From assembly GCA_020428465.1 (NCBI GenBank), contig JAGQMY010000005.1, positions 1 through 43,169 on the forward strand: a DNA stretch of 43,169 nt. Reading direction: 5' to 3'. A program made the translations under genes and the position numbers. Below the pieces are notes generated by a model that made no database searches, was not told the DNA's origin, and saw nothing but the letters and a program-made list of their open reading frames with translations. Numbering within the stretch: position 1 is the first letter of the stretch; the number at the start of each line of letters is the position of its first letter. Shown piece after piece: positions 8,260 through 16,763 of this stretch. This stretch comes from Candidatus Saccharimonadota bacterium. GTDB lineage: Bacteria; Patescibacteriota; Saccharimonadia; Saccharimonadales; SZUA-47.

Positions 8260-9306
8260 TTATTCTAATTTCAGCAAATCTGCCTCTACTTTGCGCAGTT
8301 CACTAAATAAATCCTCAATATCTCCAGACATGGCTGATGGTATATTTGATCTAGAATAACCTATTCGGTGGTCAGTAATCCTATCTTGAGGGAAATTATA
8401 AGTACGGATTTTCTCGCTTCGGTCGCCAGAACCTATAAGTTTTTTGCGCTCAGCGCTAAGTTTTGCTTGTTCTTCTTCAATTTTTGCTTGAAGCAAACGT
8501 GATCTTAGCACGCCCATAGCCTTCTCTTTATTCTTAATTTGAGACTTCTCGTCTTGCATTGCTACAACAATTCCAGAAGGTAGGTGAGTGATTCTGACCG
8601 CTGAATCAGTGGTATTCACACTTTGACCACCGTTGCCACTAGAGCGGTATACGTCAACTCGTAAATCATTCGGATTAATTTCTATATCTGTTTCTTCGGC
8701 TTCAGGTAGAATGGCTACTGTTACAGTGCTGGTATGTATTCGCCCTTGTGATTCGGTAGCCGGTACTCTCTGAACGCGGTGTACGCCGGCCTCAAACTTA
8801 AGAGTACCGTATGCACTAGGACCAGACATTTTGAAAATAACTTCTTTAAAACCACCAGCTTCCGAAGGACTTTCACTAAGAAGCTCTGCCTTAAGTTGAT
8901 GTGTCTCGCCAAAACGAACATACATTTTGTATAATTCGGCAGCAAATAATGATGCTTCATCACCACCAGCTCCTGCTCTAATCTCAACGATACAATCCTT
9001 ATCGTCGTTCGGATCTTTAGAAACAAGAAGTTCTTGGAGCGTAGCTTCTTTGTTGCTTATTTCCTTATTCAAGGATTCAACTTCAAGCTTCGCCAGTTCA
9101 GCAAGTTCGTCAGTACCTTTGGCTAATTCTAGAGATTCGACCAAGTTTTTCTTAGCTTTATTAATTGCTTCGACTATATCTACTATTTCCTCAAGCTCAG
9201 ATATCCGTTTAGCTGTTTTAGGATATTCGCGCGAAGAAAAAAAACTAGGATCCTCTAGCATTTTTTTTAGAGTCTCGAGTTCTTGCCTGTAATTGTCGTA
9301 TTTCAT
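8260..9306 (-). CDS. prfA: Peptide chain release factor 1
   Basis: A 348-residue RF1. The codon-recognition tripeptide PAT is at 182-184 ([10 protein letters not shown]), typical for UAA/UAG recognition. GGQ is at 226-228 ([15 protein letters not shown]). Domain 1 is an N-terminal coiled-coil helical bundle. The protein hydrolyses peptidyl-tRNA on the ribosome. The ATG at 9306 is preceded by AAAGGGG at good spacing. It lies downstream of rpmE, separated by an intrinsic terminator, and is coupled to prmC. The order rpmE-prfA-prmC is common in bacteria. Confidence 0.97.
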   Translation of the reverse strand: MKYDNYRQELETLKKMLEDPSFFSSREYPKTAKRISELEEIVDIVEAINKAKKNLVESLELAKGTDELAELAKLEVESLNKEISNKEATLQELLVSKDPNDDKDCIVEIRAGAGGDEASLFAAELYKMYVRFGETHQLKAELLSESPSEAGGFKEVIFKMSGPSAYGTLKFEAGVHRVQRVPATESQGRIHTSTVTVAILPEAEETDIEINPNDLRVDVYRSSGNGGQSVNTTDSAVRITHLPSGIVVAMQDEKSQIKNKEKAMGVLRSRLLQAKIEEEQAKLSAERKKLIGSGDRSEKIRTYNFPQDRITDHRIGYSRSNIPSAMSGDIEDLFSELRKVEADLLKLE

Positions 9307-9332
9307 TTTTTACCCCTTTACTGATTTTACAA

Positions 9333-9367
9333 ATAAAAAAGCTCCCAGTAATATGTCGTGGGAGCTT
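9333..9367 (-). terminator. Intrinsic terminator after rpmE
   Basis: On the minus strand AAGCTCCCA (from 9367) pairs perfectly with TGGGAGCTT (ending 9339) around an 11-nt loop, and a run of T follows. It ends rpmE transcription before prfA. Either some read-through feeds prfA or prfA has its own promoter in the short gap (a GTAAAAT-like -10 is possible). Confidence 0.85.
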
Positions 9368-9380
9368 CTGTTTATCTTAG

Positions 9381-9713
9381 CTATCCGATTTTTTGGGTTT
9401 CTTTTTCGGCTTTTTCTGTCTTTACTGATTTTTTAGCTTTTGCTGCTAGCTCAGCCCTTGCTTTAGTAGCTGCTTCACGGCGTGCCTTAAATTTGTCGAC
9501 TCTACCTTCAATGTCGACTAGCTTTTCTTGTCCTGTGTAAAACGGATGAGACGAGCTCGAAATATGTACTTTTACAAGAGGGTACTCATTGCCGTCTTCC
9601 CATTTAACTGTTTCTTCACTTTTTACAGTTGATCTGGTTAATATTTTTGTGCCGTCATTGAGGTCTTCAAATACGACTAATCTGTAGTCTTTTGGGTGCA
9701 AATCTTTTTTCAT
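9381..9713 (-). CDS. rpmE: Ribosomal protein bL31, cysteine-free type B
   Basis: 110 residues starting [11 protein letters not shown]. The open frame extends 7 codons further up (ATG at 9734), but that ATG falls inside a TATGAT -10-like box on the minus strand, so 9713 is the likely start. It matches type B L31: [39 protein letters not shown]. The zinc-binding Cys residues are absent, so it does not need zinc. The family is usually about 80-90 residues. Here a Lys/Ala/Glu-rich tail (about 80-110) extends the C-terminus. It is divergent from rpsB. Confidence 0.92.
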   Translation of the reverse strand: MKKDLHPKDYRLVVFEDLNDGTKILTRSTVKSEETVKWEDGNEYPLVKVHISSSSHPFYTGQEKLVDIEGRVDKFKARREAATKARAELAAKAKKSVKTEKAEKETQKIG

Positions 9714-9779
9714 AGTTAAGTGATAGTTTATCATATCTGTTAATCTAGGTCAATAACACTTGATAACTATGACTATTAA

Positions 9780-9788
9780 TGCTACAAT
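9780..9788 (+). promoter_or_regulatory. Extended -10 promoter for rpsB-tsf operon
   Basis: TGCTACAAT (TG 9780-9781, TACAAT 9783-9788). The transcript start would be near 9795, leaving a leader of about 95 nt before the S2 start codon. Confidence 0.5.
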
Positions 9789-9810
9789 ATTGCTACTAAA
9801 TATTAAGCAG

Positions 9811-9866
9811 GGAGTCGAAAATCCTCTCAGCCGGAGCCAGTAGTGCGACGACTGAGAACCGACTTA
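9811..9866 (+). promoter_or_regulatory. Foldable 5' leader of rpsB, candidate ribosomal-protein autoregulatory RNA
   Basis: Two nested helices can form. The outer is AGTCG (9813-9817) with CGACT (9860-9864). The inner is TCTCAG (9825-9830) with CTGAGA (9852-9857). They are separated by an asymmetric internal loop (AAAATCC against AC). S2 autoregulation through a leader is known in E. coli. Whether this RNA does the same is inference. Confidence 0.4.
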
Positions 9867-9890
9867 CCGAAGATGAAAGGATTTAATAAT

Positions 9891-10619
9891 ATGGCAGGTA
9901 TTTCTGTCGACCCTAAAAAATTACTTGAAGCAGGTGCGCACTTTGGCCACAAAACTAGCCGATGGCATCCCGCAATGCGCCCATACATTCACAGCAAAAG
10001 AGGCGATACACACATCATTGACCTCGTAAAATCAGCAGAAAATCTCGAAAAAGCCTTAGCCGTAATAACGCAGAAAGTTTCAGAAGGTGGACAAGTTCTG
10101 TTAGTTTCAACAAAGAAACAAGCAAAAGAATCAGTGTTAAAACTTGCCGAAGAAACCAATATGCCATACGTTGTTAACAGATGGTTGGGTGGAATGTTAA
10201 CAAACTACAACACAATAGGTGCAAGGATTAAGTATTTAAAGAAGCTTGAAGAAAGAATGGCTAGCGGAGAGTTAGCAGCCAAATATAATAAACTTGAAGT
10301 ACAGCGTTTCCAAGAAGAAATCGATGAAATGAACGAACTTTATGGTGGTGTTAAGGAAATGCACGCTCGACCAGGAATAGTATTTGTTGTTGATATTTTG
10401 CATGATAAAAATGCAGTTGCTGAAGCCACCAAACTAAACATTCCAGTAGTAGCACTTGTTGATACTAATGGTGATCCGCGAACAATAACATATCCAGTTC
10501 CATGTAACGATGATGCTATTAAAGCTATAGATTTAATTTGCGACTACGTAAAACAGGCTATCGAAGCCGGTAAGGCATCAAGGAAGACAGATAAACCTGA
10601 AACTAAGAAGGGGGAATAA
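9891..10619 (+). CDS. rpsB: 30S ribosomal protein uS2
   Basis: 242 residues from ATG 9891 (MAGISVDPKKLLEAGAHFGH). The open frame reaches back to GTG 9843, but AAAGGA (9876-9881) lies 9 nt before 9891 and family members begin here, so the longer start is rejected. Typical S2 motifs: GAHFGHKTSRWHPAM, IIDLVKS, NRWLGGMLTNY, ARPGIVFVVDI, ALVDTNGDP. It binds the 30S subunit back near the head-body junction. It is first in an operon with tsf (2-base gap). Confidence 0.97.
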   Translation: MAGISVDPKKLLEAGAHFGHKTSRWHPAMRPYIHSKRGDTHIIDLVKSAENLEKALAVITQKVSEGGQVLLVSTKKQAKESVLKLAEETNMPYVVNRWLGGMLTNYNTIGARIKYLKKLEERMASGELAAKYNKLEVQRFQEEIDEMNELYGGVKEMHARPGIVFVVDILHDKNAVAEATKLNIPVVALVDTNGDPRTITYPVPCNDDAIKAIDLICDYVKQAIEAGKASRKTDKPETKKGE

Positions 10620-10621
10620 AA

Positions 10622-11218
10622 GTGACTATATCAATAGACGATATTAAGAGGTTAAAAAATCTTACAGGTGTTGGTTTAACAGATGCGAAAGCAGCACTGA
10701 CTGAAGCAAACGGAGATTTTGATAAAGCTCTAGAAGCAATGCGTAAAAAAGGTATGACCAAAGCAGAAAAGCGTGGCGAGCGAGAAGCCAGAGAAGGTGT
10801 AATTGGAAGCTATATACATGACAACCGAATCGGTGTCATTGTTGAGGTTAACTGCGAAACAGACTTCGTTGCTAAAAATGAAAAATTCACAGACCTAGTA
10901 AAAGATGTTGCGATGCACATCGCAGCAAGTTCGCCTGAGTATGTTTCAGTCGATGATATCCCTACGGAAATTCGGGAAAAACAATCAGCAGAATTTACTG
11001 AGAAAGTTGTAGCAGAAGGCAAACCAGCCGACAAAGCTCCAATGATTGTTGAAGGAATGTTAAAGAAGTATTTCGCTGAACGTTGTCTAATGGACCAACC
11101 GTTCATCAAAAATCCAGATCAAACTGTGGGTGAACTCGTAAAGGAAGCTAATGCTCAATTAGGCGAGAATATCGTTGTACGAAGATTCTCGCGAATGCAA
11201 CTTGGCGAAATAGCATAA
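10622..11218 (+). CDS. tsf: Elongation factor Ts (short form)
   Basis: A 198-residue EF-Ts starting with GTG at 10622, two bases after rpsB. It contains the N-terminal UBA-like domain (LKNLTGVGLTDAKAALTEANGDFDKALEAMRKKG) and the core with VNCETDFVAKNEKF, the TDFVA motif that pushes into EF-Tu. E. coli EF-Ts has about 280 residues. This form has a single compact core subdomain, like the short versions known from Thermus and from reduced genomes. It regenerates EF-Tu-GTP. Confidence 0.96.
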   Translation: MTISIDDIKRLKNLTGVGLTDAKAALTEANGDFDKALEAMRKKGMTKAEKRGEREAREGVIGSYIHDNRIGVIVEVNCETDFVAKNEKFTDLVKDVAMHIAASSPEYVSVDDIPTEIREKQSAEFTEKVVAEGKPADKAPMIVEGMLKKYFAERCLMDQPFIKNPDQTVGELVKEANAQLGENIVVRRFSRMQLGEIA

Positions 11219-11226
11219 AGGCTGAT

Positions 11227-12123
11227 ATGAAGGCGCATAGAATACCCTCATCAGAAGAGCTTGCTATTATTGAGGGATATAAGCTTCTTGCACCTCCTGA
11301 GCATTTTGGTTTGCACGAAGAAGCAGATAGAGAGTTGTTTAGATTAAATCCAAGTCATCTCTATGTTCCTTCCATTGAGGTTAGTGAAAAGCTTGGCAAC
11401 ATTACAATCGCAACCGTTGGCGGAGCTTTTGGTGTCGGTAAAGGTGCGGCTGTTACAGAAGCTATAAAATTATCTGCTCAAACACCTCCGTATAAAGGTG
11501 TAGGTCCAATTCATCCGGTTGTATCAGGGACGACAAGAATTCCGCAATTTAGAGACGGAGCAATTGAAGAGGAAGGAAAACATTACTATTTTGCATATGA
11601 GCTAGAACAGAATAGGAGGCTTGCAGATTCCTTAAGAAACGGTACTTTAGTTCAATATGCACAGCCAAGAGGTGATGGTGATATTTATTTTACAGAAATA
11701 TCACACTACCCTGATGATGGCATTGCTTTGCTAGACGCAGTTCCGTCAGCCATAGTGGATCTTAATAGGGTTCTTAAACCTGTTGGCAAAACAGCAATAG
11801 GCATCTATCGTACAGCTTTCTTTGATCAGTGGATGCGCCAAATTAGAACTCGAGGCGATGTTATTAGACTTAATGGAAAAATCGTAGATAATGATAACTA
11901 CACCAAAAGAATGAAAGAGGCTCGCACATCTATAATACAAGCAATGGATTTGCGCAAAGAGCTAGATATTAAATTTTTTGAGGCGCAAACTAGAGAAGGT
12001 GCTGGTGAGGCCGTGATTGATATATTGGTTGGAGAACATTCGGAAGATAAACAAAAGAGAGCGGAAAAAGCAGCGCATAGTATGTTGAAAGGTCTTGAAA
12101 AACGGGGTTTTAAGGGAGACTAA
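11227..12123 (+). CDS. Guanylate-kinase-like P-loop protein in the pyrH position
   Basis: 298 residues. A P-loop at 65-74 (GGAFGVGKGA, Lys72) and SGTTRIPQFRDGAIEEEGKHY at 100-119 strongly resemble guanylate kinase (GPSGVGKGT, and the S-x-TTRxPRxGExxGxxY GMP-binding segment). YAQPRGDGDIYF (144-155) may match the following Gmk region. The Ser/Thr normally found at or just after the P-loop Lys is replaced by Gly73-Ala74. A 60-residue N-terminal extension and a longer C-terminus set it apart from ordinary Gmk (about 200 residues). It lies between tsf and frr, where most bacteria carry pyrH (UMP kinase). A nucleoside-monophosphate kinase role is inferred; its substrate is unknown and it could also be a non-catalytic relative. 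Confidence 0.65.
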   Translation: MKAHRIPSSEELAIIEGYKLLAPPEHFGLHEEADRELFRLNPSHLYVPSIEVSEKLGNITIATVGGAFGVGKGAAVTEAIKLSAQTPPYKGVGPIHPVVSGTTRIPQFRDGAIEEEGKHYYFAYELEQNRRLADSLRNGTLVQYAQPRGDGDIYFTEISHYPDDGIALLDAVPSAIVDLNRVLKPVGKTAIGIYRTAFFDQWMRQIRTRGDVIRLNGKIVDNDNYTKRMKEARTSIIQAMDLRKELDIKFFEAQTREGAGEAVIDILVGEHSEDKQKRAEKAAHSMLKGLEKRGFKGD

Positions 12124-12161
12124 AATTACTGGTATAATTACTTTAATAGAAAGTGAGTTTT

Positions 12162-12725
12162 ATGAATCCAAATGAAGTATTGAATCAACTGAAGACTAAA
12201 CTAAAAGCCGTTAGAGAGCATTTTGACGAAGAGATAAAGAAACTTCGTACTGGACGGGCCCACCCAAACATGGTTGAGAATATTATGGCTGAGGCGTACG
12301 GCACACCTATGCCACTACTTCAACTTGCAACTATAACTACTCCAGAACCTCAATTAATTCAGATTAGCCCCTTTGATCCAAGTAATATCCAAGCAATAGC
12401 TCAAGCAATTCGCACAAATGAATCACTTGGATTCAATCCTGTTGACGACGGTAGAGTTGTACGAATCCAGATCCCACCGCTAACTGAGGAACGTCGTTTA
12501 CAGATAGTAAAGCAACTCGGTGAGAAACAAGAAGAAGCTTTCATAGGAATGCGTAAAGCACGTCATGATGCTATCGATCTAGTTGATAAAGCTAAAAAAG
12601 ACAAACAAATTGGTGAGGATGACGCTAAAAGGATTGAAAAAGACATTGAAGAAGAAATTAACTCATGTAAGACCGACATTGAAAGTGCTTCCAAGCTTAA
12701 GGAACAAGAAATACTTAAAGTTTAG
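12162..12725 (+). CDS. frr: Ribosome recycling factor
   Basis: 187 residues from ATG 12162; an in-frame GTG at 12153 would add three. RRF signatures are present: KKLRTGRAHPNMVENIMAEAYGTPMPLLQLATITTPEPQ, IQISPFDPSNIQAI, RVVRIQIPPLTEERR. It splits post-termination ribosomes together with EF-G. An extended -10 (TGGTATAAT, 12130-12138) just after the preceding gene suggests its own promoter in addition to read-through, with a short leader. Length is normal for the family. Confidence 0.96.
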   Translation: MNPNEVLNQLKTKLKAVREHFDEEIKKLRTGRAHPNMVENIMAEAYGTPMPLLQLATITTPEPQLIQISPFDPSNIQAIAQAIRTNESLGFNPVDDGRVVRIQIPPLTEERRLQIVKQLGEKQEEAFIGMRKARHDAIDLVDKAKKDKQIGEDDAKRIEKDIEEEINSCKTDIESASKLKEQEILKV

Positions 12726-12746
12726 TTTAATACTGCGGAGTTAAAG

Positions 12747-12757
12747 TATAATATAAT
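12747..12757 (+). promoter_or_regulatory. -10 boxes for rseP, leaderless type
   Basis: TATAAT at 12747-12752 ends 6 nt before the ATG at 12759. A second, overlapping TATAAT occupies 12752-12757. No Shine-Dalgarno sequence is visible. Confidence 0.5.
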
Positions 12758-12758
12758 C

Positions 12759-13961
12759 ATGCTTATTTTTGTTGGGGTTTTGCTACTAATATCTCTTGTA
12801 ATAGTGCATGAATTTGGTCATTTCTGGGCTGCAAGAAAATCAGGGATAGAAGTAGAGGAGTTTGGCATTGGTTTTCCTCCCAGAGCCAAAGTTCTAACTG
12901 AAAAAAATGGTACAAAATACACATTAAACTGGTTACCGTTAGGTGGTTTTGTAAAACTAAAGGGTGAGCACGATAGTGATACGACCAAGGGCTCATTTGG
13001 AGCGGCTAAGCTCAAAAACAAAGTAGCAGTAATGGTTGCTGGAGTATTTATGAATATAATTGCTGCGATTGTACTGCTCACAATTGTCGCTGCAACAGGT
13101 ATGCCTCAAGTTGTTGAAAATCAATTTAGCATAGCAAGTGATACAAAAATTGTTCAACAAGACGTAGTTGTTAGTTACGTCAGTCCTGGTTCTCCAGCAG
13201 ATATTGCAGGTATTAAACCAGGCGACTATATAAAGAGTATTGAAGATAATAACTATGACTGTGATTATTGCCTTGAGTCTGTTGATGCGAATAAAGTCGA
13301 ATTTACTAAATCACAAGATATTTCAGAGAATACAAAGAATTTTGAAGGGAGAGATGTAGTTGTCGATTTAGTAAGAGATGGAAAGAGCGAAACAGTAACA
13401 GCAAAATTGTTGACCAAACAAGAAGTAGAAGACAGTAAGACCGCTAACCAAATATGCCGTTCAGAAATACAAGATACTAGTGAACAATGCCCTGAAATAA
13501 AAGGATATTTAGGTATGATACCTTCTGACTACATCAAGCAACGCTCAACCTGGTCTGCGCCCATAGTTGGGACAGTAACAACTTTTCAGTTTTTCGGATT
13601 AACACTTCAAGGATTAGGTGGTATCATAGCAGACCTATTTCATGGCCAAGCATCTGTAGCAGGTGAACAGGTTACAGGTGTCGTAGGAATTGGTTATATC
13701 CTAAAAGAAATGAGCTCACAGGGATTTATCGCAGTTTTATTTCTAACAGCGATTATATCTGTGTCACTTGCAGTAATGAACATACTTCCAATACCAGCGC
13801 TCGATGGGGGAAGACTTTTTGTAACGTTGATTTTTAGGTTATTTAAGAAACCCCTCAAGAAAGAAACAGAGGAAAGAATTCATGCTACAGGCTTTGCATT
13901 ATTAATGATGTTATTTGTATTAATTACGGTATTAGATGTTAAAAAATTCTTCATCAACTAA
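12759..13961 (+). CDS. rseP: Site-2 type intramembrane metalloprotease RseP (M50)
   Basis: A 400-residue polytopic zinc protease. The metal-binding HEFGH is at 17-21 in the first membrane helix. It is followed by GIEVEEFGIGFPPR and the beta-loop LPLGGFVKLKGE. A PDZ region (about 135-230, with SPGSPADIAGIKPGDYI) and the third zinc ligand in NILPIPALDGG (Asp349) complete the active site. Family members cut membrane-bound anti-sigma factors and remnant signal peptides. An insertion with four Cys (DYCLESVDANK to ICRSEIQDTSEQCPEI) lies in the extracellular part. The gene overlaps the CPBP protease gene by 26 bases. Confidence 0.95.
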   Translation: MLIFVGVLLLISLVIVHEFGHFWAARKSGIEVEEFGIGFPPRAKVLTEKNGTKYTLNWLPLGGFVKLKGEHDSDTTKGSFGAAKLKNKVAVMVAGVFMNIIAAIVLLTIVAATGMPQVVENQFSIASDTKIVQQDVVVSYVSPGSPADIAGIKPGDYIKSIEDNNYDCDYCLESVDANKVEFTKSQDISENTKNFEGRDVVVDLVRDGKSETVTAKLLTKQEVEDSKTANQICRSEIQDTSEQCPEIKGYLGMIPSDYIKQRSTWSAPIVGTVTTFQFFGLTLQGLGGIIADLFHGQASVAGEQVTGVVGIGYILKEMSSQGFIAVLFLTAIISVSLAVMNILPIPALDGGRLFVTLIFRLFKKPLKKETEERIHATGFALLMMLFVLITVLDVKKFFIN

Positions 13962-14721
13962 AAAAAAGGCTAATAATAAAGAGCCAGAACATCCCAAGCC
14001 ACATATACTTGGCGTTATTAGTAATATTGCTTCAGCATCCGTTGCTTTTTTTGGTGCGCAGTACATCGCATTGTTTAGCGTGGCAATCATTCTATCAATT
14101 GTCGGGAACACCAAAGACCAGATAGTCGACATTATTAGTAAAAATGTTTTAGTACAACTCGCTACATCTGTTCTAGTAGCTATTATTGCAATAAAAATTT
14201 TATTAAAGTTTATCAATCGACAGAAATCAAAGCCCGATGAATTATTCATGATTAAAAATAAACCGACATGGAATAATGTCATAGACGTTATTCTCACCTA
14301 CGGTCTATATTTCTTGACCATGATTATCGTAACTATAGTATTACAGATCGGCACCAAGGTAGATGTGAATCAGTCGCAGGAATTAGGATTAGCTAGACCG
14401 AATAGCTTTCCTTCTTATATTCAACTATTTTTACTGGTTTCTATTATTCCTCCAATCTTTGAGGAGCTTTTATTTCGCGGATATTTGTTCAACAATCTCA
14501 GCAAAAATACGACGATATTAGCCTCTACAATCATAACATCGATTTTATTTGGTGCCGCTCACCTAGAATACGATAATCTCAACTACATAGCTGCTATAGA
14601 TACGATGATATTTTCAGTTTTTCTTATATACATATCGCAAAAACATAAGTCAATTTACAGCTCTATGATGATGCATGCTATTAAAAACTCCATTGCATTT
14701 TACGTATTATTCGTTCGTTGA
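13936..14721 (+). CDS. CPBP family intramembrane metalloprotease (Rce1/ABI-like)
   Basis: A 261-residue membrane protein. It carries the full CPBP signature: EELLFRG with Glu176-Glu177 and Arg181, FGAAH with His209, and HAIKN with His247 and Asn251. A lysine-rich N-terminus (1-20) is cytoplasmic. Relatives process CAAX-type prenyl proteins in eukaryotes. In bacteria they take part in bacteriocin self-immunity, maturation or regulated proteolysis. The ATG at 13936 lies 26 bases within the end of rseP, so two intramembrane proteases are translated as a pair. Substrate unknown. Confidence 0.9.
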   Translation: MLKNSSSTKKKANNKEPEHPKPHILGVISNIASASVAFFGAQYIALFSVAIILSIVGNTKDQIVDIISKNVLVQLATSVLVAIIAIKILLKFINRQKSKPDELFMIKNKPTWNNVIDVILTYGLYFLTMIIVTIVLQIGTKVDVNQSQELGLARPNSFPSYIQLFLLVSIIPPIFEELLFRGYLFNNLSKNTTILASTIITSILFGAAHLEYDNLNYIAAIDTMIFSVFLIYISQKHKSIYSSMMMHAIKNSIAFYVLFVR

Positions 14722-14829
14722 GTTAATTAGAATTACTATTGTTTTATAAACTAGTGTTATTTTGTTTTCACTCTATATAAGATACAATTATACTAATGGG
14801 TTTTAATCAATATATTAACCTTAGATTCC

Positions 14830-14850
14830 CGGCTAATAAGTAGCCGTTTT
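14830..14850 (+). terminator. Short hairpin with T-run between the CPBP gene and proS
   Basis: CGGCTA (14830-14835) and TAGCCG (14841-14846) form a 6-bp stem with an ATAAG loop, followed by TTTT. It is either the terminator of rseP-CPBP or, because a TATACT box (14790-14795) lies upstream, an attenuator in a proS leader. Confidence 0.45.
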
Positions 14851-14910
14851 AAATATATATTATTCAAATTTTGCCAATTCAAACTTAAAAAATTAGGAGA
14901 AACTAGCAAC

Positions 14911-16161
14911 GTGAGGCGAACCAATCTATTCATTAAAACATTGAAGAATGCACCAGCTGATGAACAGGCCAAAAATGCCCAACTACTTATCAGGGCCGGC
15001 TATGTATACAAAGTAATGGCCGGAGTCTACGCATATACTCCTCTTGGCATACGAGTTGTTGAAAAGATTAAGCAAATTGTCCGAGAAGAAATGAACGCAA
15101 TAAACGGCTGTGAATTAATAATGTCTGCTTTGCAACGTCCAGATACTTGGACTGGTACCGGCAGATGGGATGATGACGTGGTTGATGTTTGGTTTAAAAC
15201 GCACCTCAAAGATGGACACGAAGTAGGACTTGCATGGTCCCATGAAGAAGCGATTATTGAGATGTTAAAGCAACATGTAAACAGTTATAAAGACCTTCCG
15301 CAGAGTGTTTATCAATTTCAAACAAAGTTCCGCAATGAACTTAGAAGCAAAAGTGGAGTGATGCGCGGTCGTGAATTTGTAATGAAAGACATGTATTCCG
15401 TGCATGCAACTCAAGAAGACATGGACAAATATTATGACACTGTCATTGAAGCTTATAAAAGAGTTTTTGATCGGCTGGGTATAGGAAATAAGACATTTGT
15501 TACATTTGCGAGCGGTGGGGCGTTTACAAAGTTTAGCCACGAGTTTCAAACTATTTGTGAAGCTGGTGAGGATACGCTTTATACAGATGAAGAGAATACA
15601 GTCGCTGTTAATGAAGAAGTATTAGATGATGCTACACAGGAAATTGGAATAGATAAATCAACTTTAAAACCAGTAGTAAGTGCCGAAGTAGGTAACATAT
15701 TTAAATTCGGTACAGAAAAATCAGAAAGCATGGGTTTTACATATACGGACAAAGACGGTATGCAAAAACCAATTTTCCTAGCCTCATACGGTATCGGAGT
15801 CACTCGTGTCATGGGAGTGATTGCAGAAATGATGAGTGATGAAAAGGGCCTAGTTTGGCACTCGAACGTTGCGCCTTATCATGTTTATCTTGTGGCAATT
15901 GGTGACATAAGTGAGCACGCCGATATGCTTTATAAGGAGTTAGAGTCAAACGGTATTGAAGTGCTTTATGATGATAGAGATGAACGTCCGGGCACAAAAT
16001 TTGCCGATGCTGAGCTTATGGGTATACCAATACGGTTAGTATTGAGCCAAAGAACATTAGATGAAAATAATGCTGAAATAACATATAGACAAACCGGTGA
16101 AACAACCACAGTCAATTTAGAGGAAGTTGCAACACAAATCAAAGATAAAATTCAGTTGTAG
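14911..16161 (+). CDS. proS: Prolyl-tRNA synthetase, form without the editing insertion
   Basis: A 416-residue class II synthetase with GTG start at 14911 and AGGAG (about 14895) upstream. Recognised parts: motif 1 region (PLGIRVVEKIKQIVREEM), TGTGRWDDDVVD, motif 2 (FRNELRSKSGVMRGREFVMKDMYS), motif 3 (ASYGIGVTRVMGVIAE), then the anticodon-binding domain (HVYLVAIGD onward). Typical bacterial ProRS has about 570 residues and holds a YbaK-like INS domain between motifs 2 and 3. That domain is missing here, as in alphaproteobacterial and mitochondrial forms, so Ala-tRNAPro cannot be edited in cis. Confidence 0.96.
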   Translation: MRRTNLFIKTLKNAPADEQAKNAQLLIRAGYVYKVMAGVYAYTPLGIRVVEKIKQIVREEMNAINGCELIMSALQRPDTWTGTGRWDDDVVDVWFKTHLKDGHEVGLAWSHEEAIIEMLKQHVNSYKDLPQSVYQFQTKFRNELRSKSGVMRGREFVMKDMYSVHATQEDMDKYYDTVIEAYKRVFDRLGIGNKTFVTFASGGAFTKFSHEFQTICEAGEDTLYTDEENTVAVNEEVLDDATQEIGIDKSTLKPVVSAEVGNIFKFGTEKSESMGFTYTDKDGMQKPIFLASYGIGVTRVMGVIAEMMSDEKGLVWHSNVAPYHVYLVAIGDISEHADMLYKELESNGIEVLYDDRDERPGTKFADAELMGIPIRLVLSQRTLDENNAEITYRQTGETTTVNLEEVATQIKDKIQL

Positions 16162-16253
16162 AAACATGTTTGTTTTTGATATAGTTAAGTGACTTTGATA
16201 GATACCGAGAATTTACTGAAATCATAATTTAAAATTGTATTTAAAGGATAATA

Positions 16254-16715
16254 ATGAAGCAGAAACAATACAAACTCACTAGTGAGGGAATAGCAGAGCT
16301 TAAAACAGAGCTCGACATGTTAATTGGCAGTCGTAGCGAGCTTGCAGAAAGGATTAAATCAGCTCGGGAATTCGGTGATTTGTCAGAAAATGCTGAGTAT
16401 AGTTCAGCGCGTCAAGACCAAGAACGAGCAGAAATCCGTATTGCTGAAATAGAGAATATTTTAAACAACTCAGAAGTAATTAAACAGCCAAAGAAAAACG
16501 ATACCGTATCGTTAGGCAACACAGTAGTTCTGAAAGACGGTAAAACCGAAAAAACCTTTACAATAGTTGGTAGCGTAGAGGCTGATCCAATGGAGGGTAA
16601 GATTTCTAACGAATCACCAATCGGCCAAGCTCTATTAGGCAAGAAACTTGGCGAAAAGGTTGAAATCAAAACACCATCGTCGACTAATACTTATACGATT
16701 AAAGAAATTAACTAA
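16254..16715 (+). CDS. greA: Transcription elongation factor GreA
   Basis: 153 residues. An N-terminal coiled coil with the acidic tip signature EFGDLSENAEYSSARQDQ (about 40-57) enters the RNA polymerase secondary channel and promotes cleavage of backtracked RNA. The C-terminal FKBP-like domain follows, with SPIGQALLGKKLGEKVEI. Start ATG 16254 with AAAGGA (16243-16248), a good Shine-Dalgarno in a window where many genes lack one. It lies between two tRNA synthetase genes. Confidence 0.96.
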   Translation: MKQKQYKLTSEGIAELKTELDMLIGSRSELAERIKSAREFGDLSENAEYSSARQDQERAEIRIAEIENILNNSEVIKQPKKNDTVSLGNTVVLKDGKTEKTFTIVGSVEADPMEGKISNESPIGQALLGKKLGEKVEIKTPSSTNTYTIKEIN

Positions 16716-16763
16716 TTCAAAATTAGAATAAAAAGCTCAATAATATTGTAAACTAGGATTAGT

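Noticed and set aside
8721-9026. 101-codon second minus-strand frame inside prfA
   Set aside because: It is a shadow frame of a conserved gene whose own frame has all motifs.
9843-9890. Longer start for rpsB adding 16 residues
   Set aside because: S2 proteins start at the later ATG, a good AAAGGA precedes 9891, and the extra codons overlap the foldable leader.
14911-14930. T-box riboswitch before proS
   Set aside because: No T-box sequence (AGGGUGG-like) or specifier-loop structure was found in the 189 bases upstream.
16162-16200. AAACATGTTT palindrome after proS as terminator
   Set aside because: It has no loop and a very weak stem; it is not convincing as a terminator or operator.
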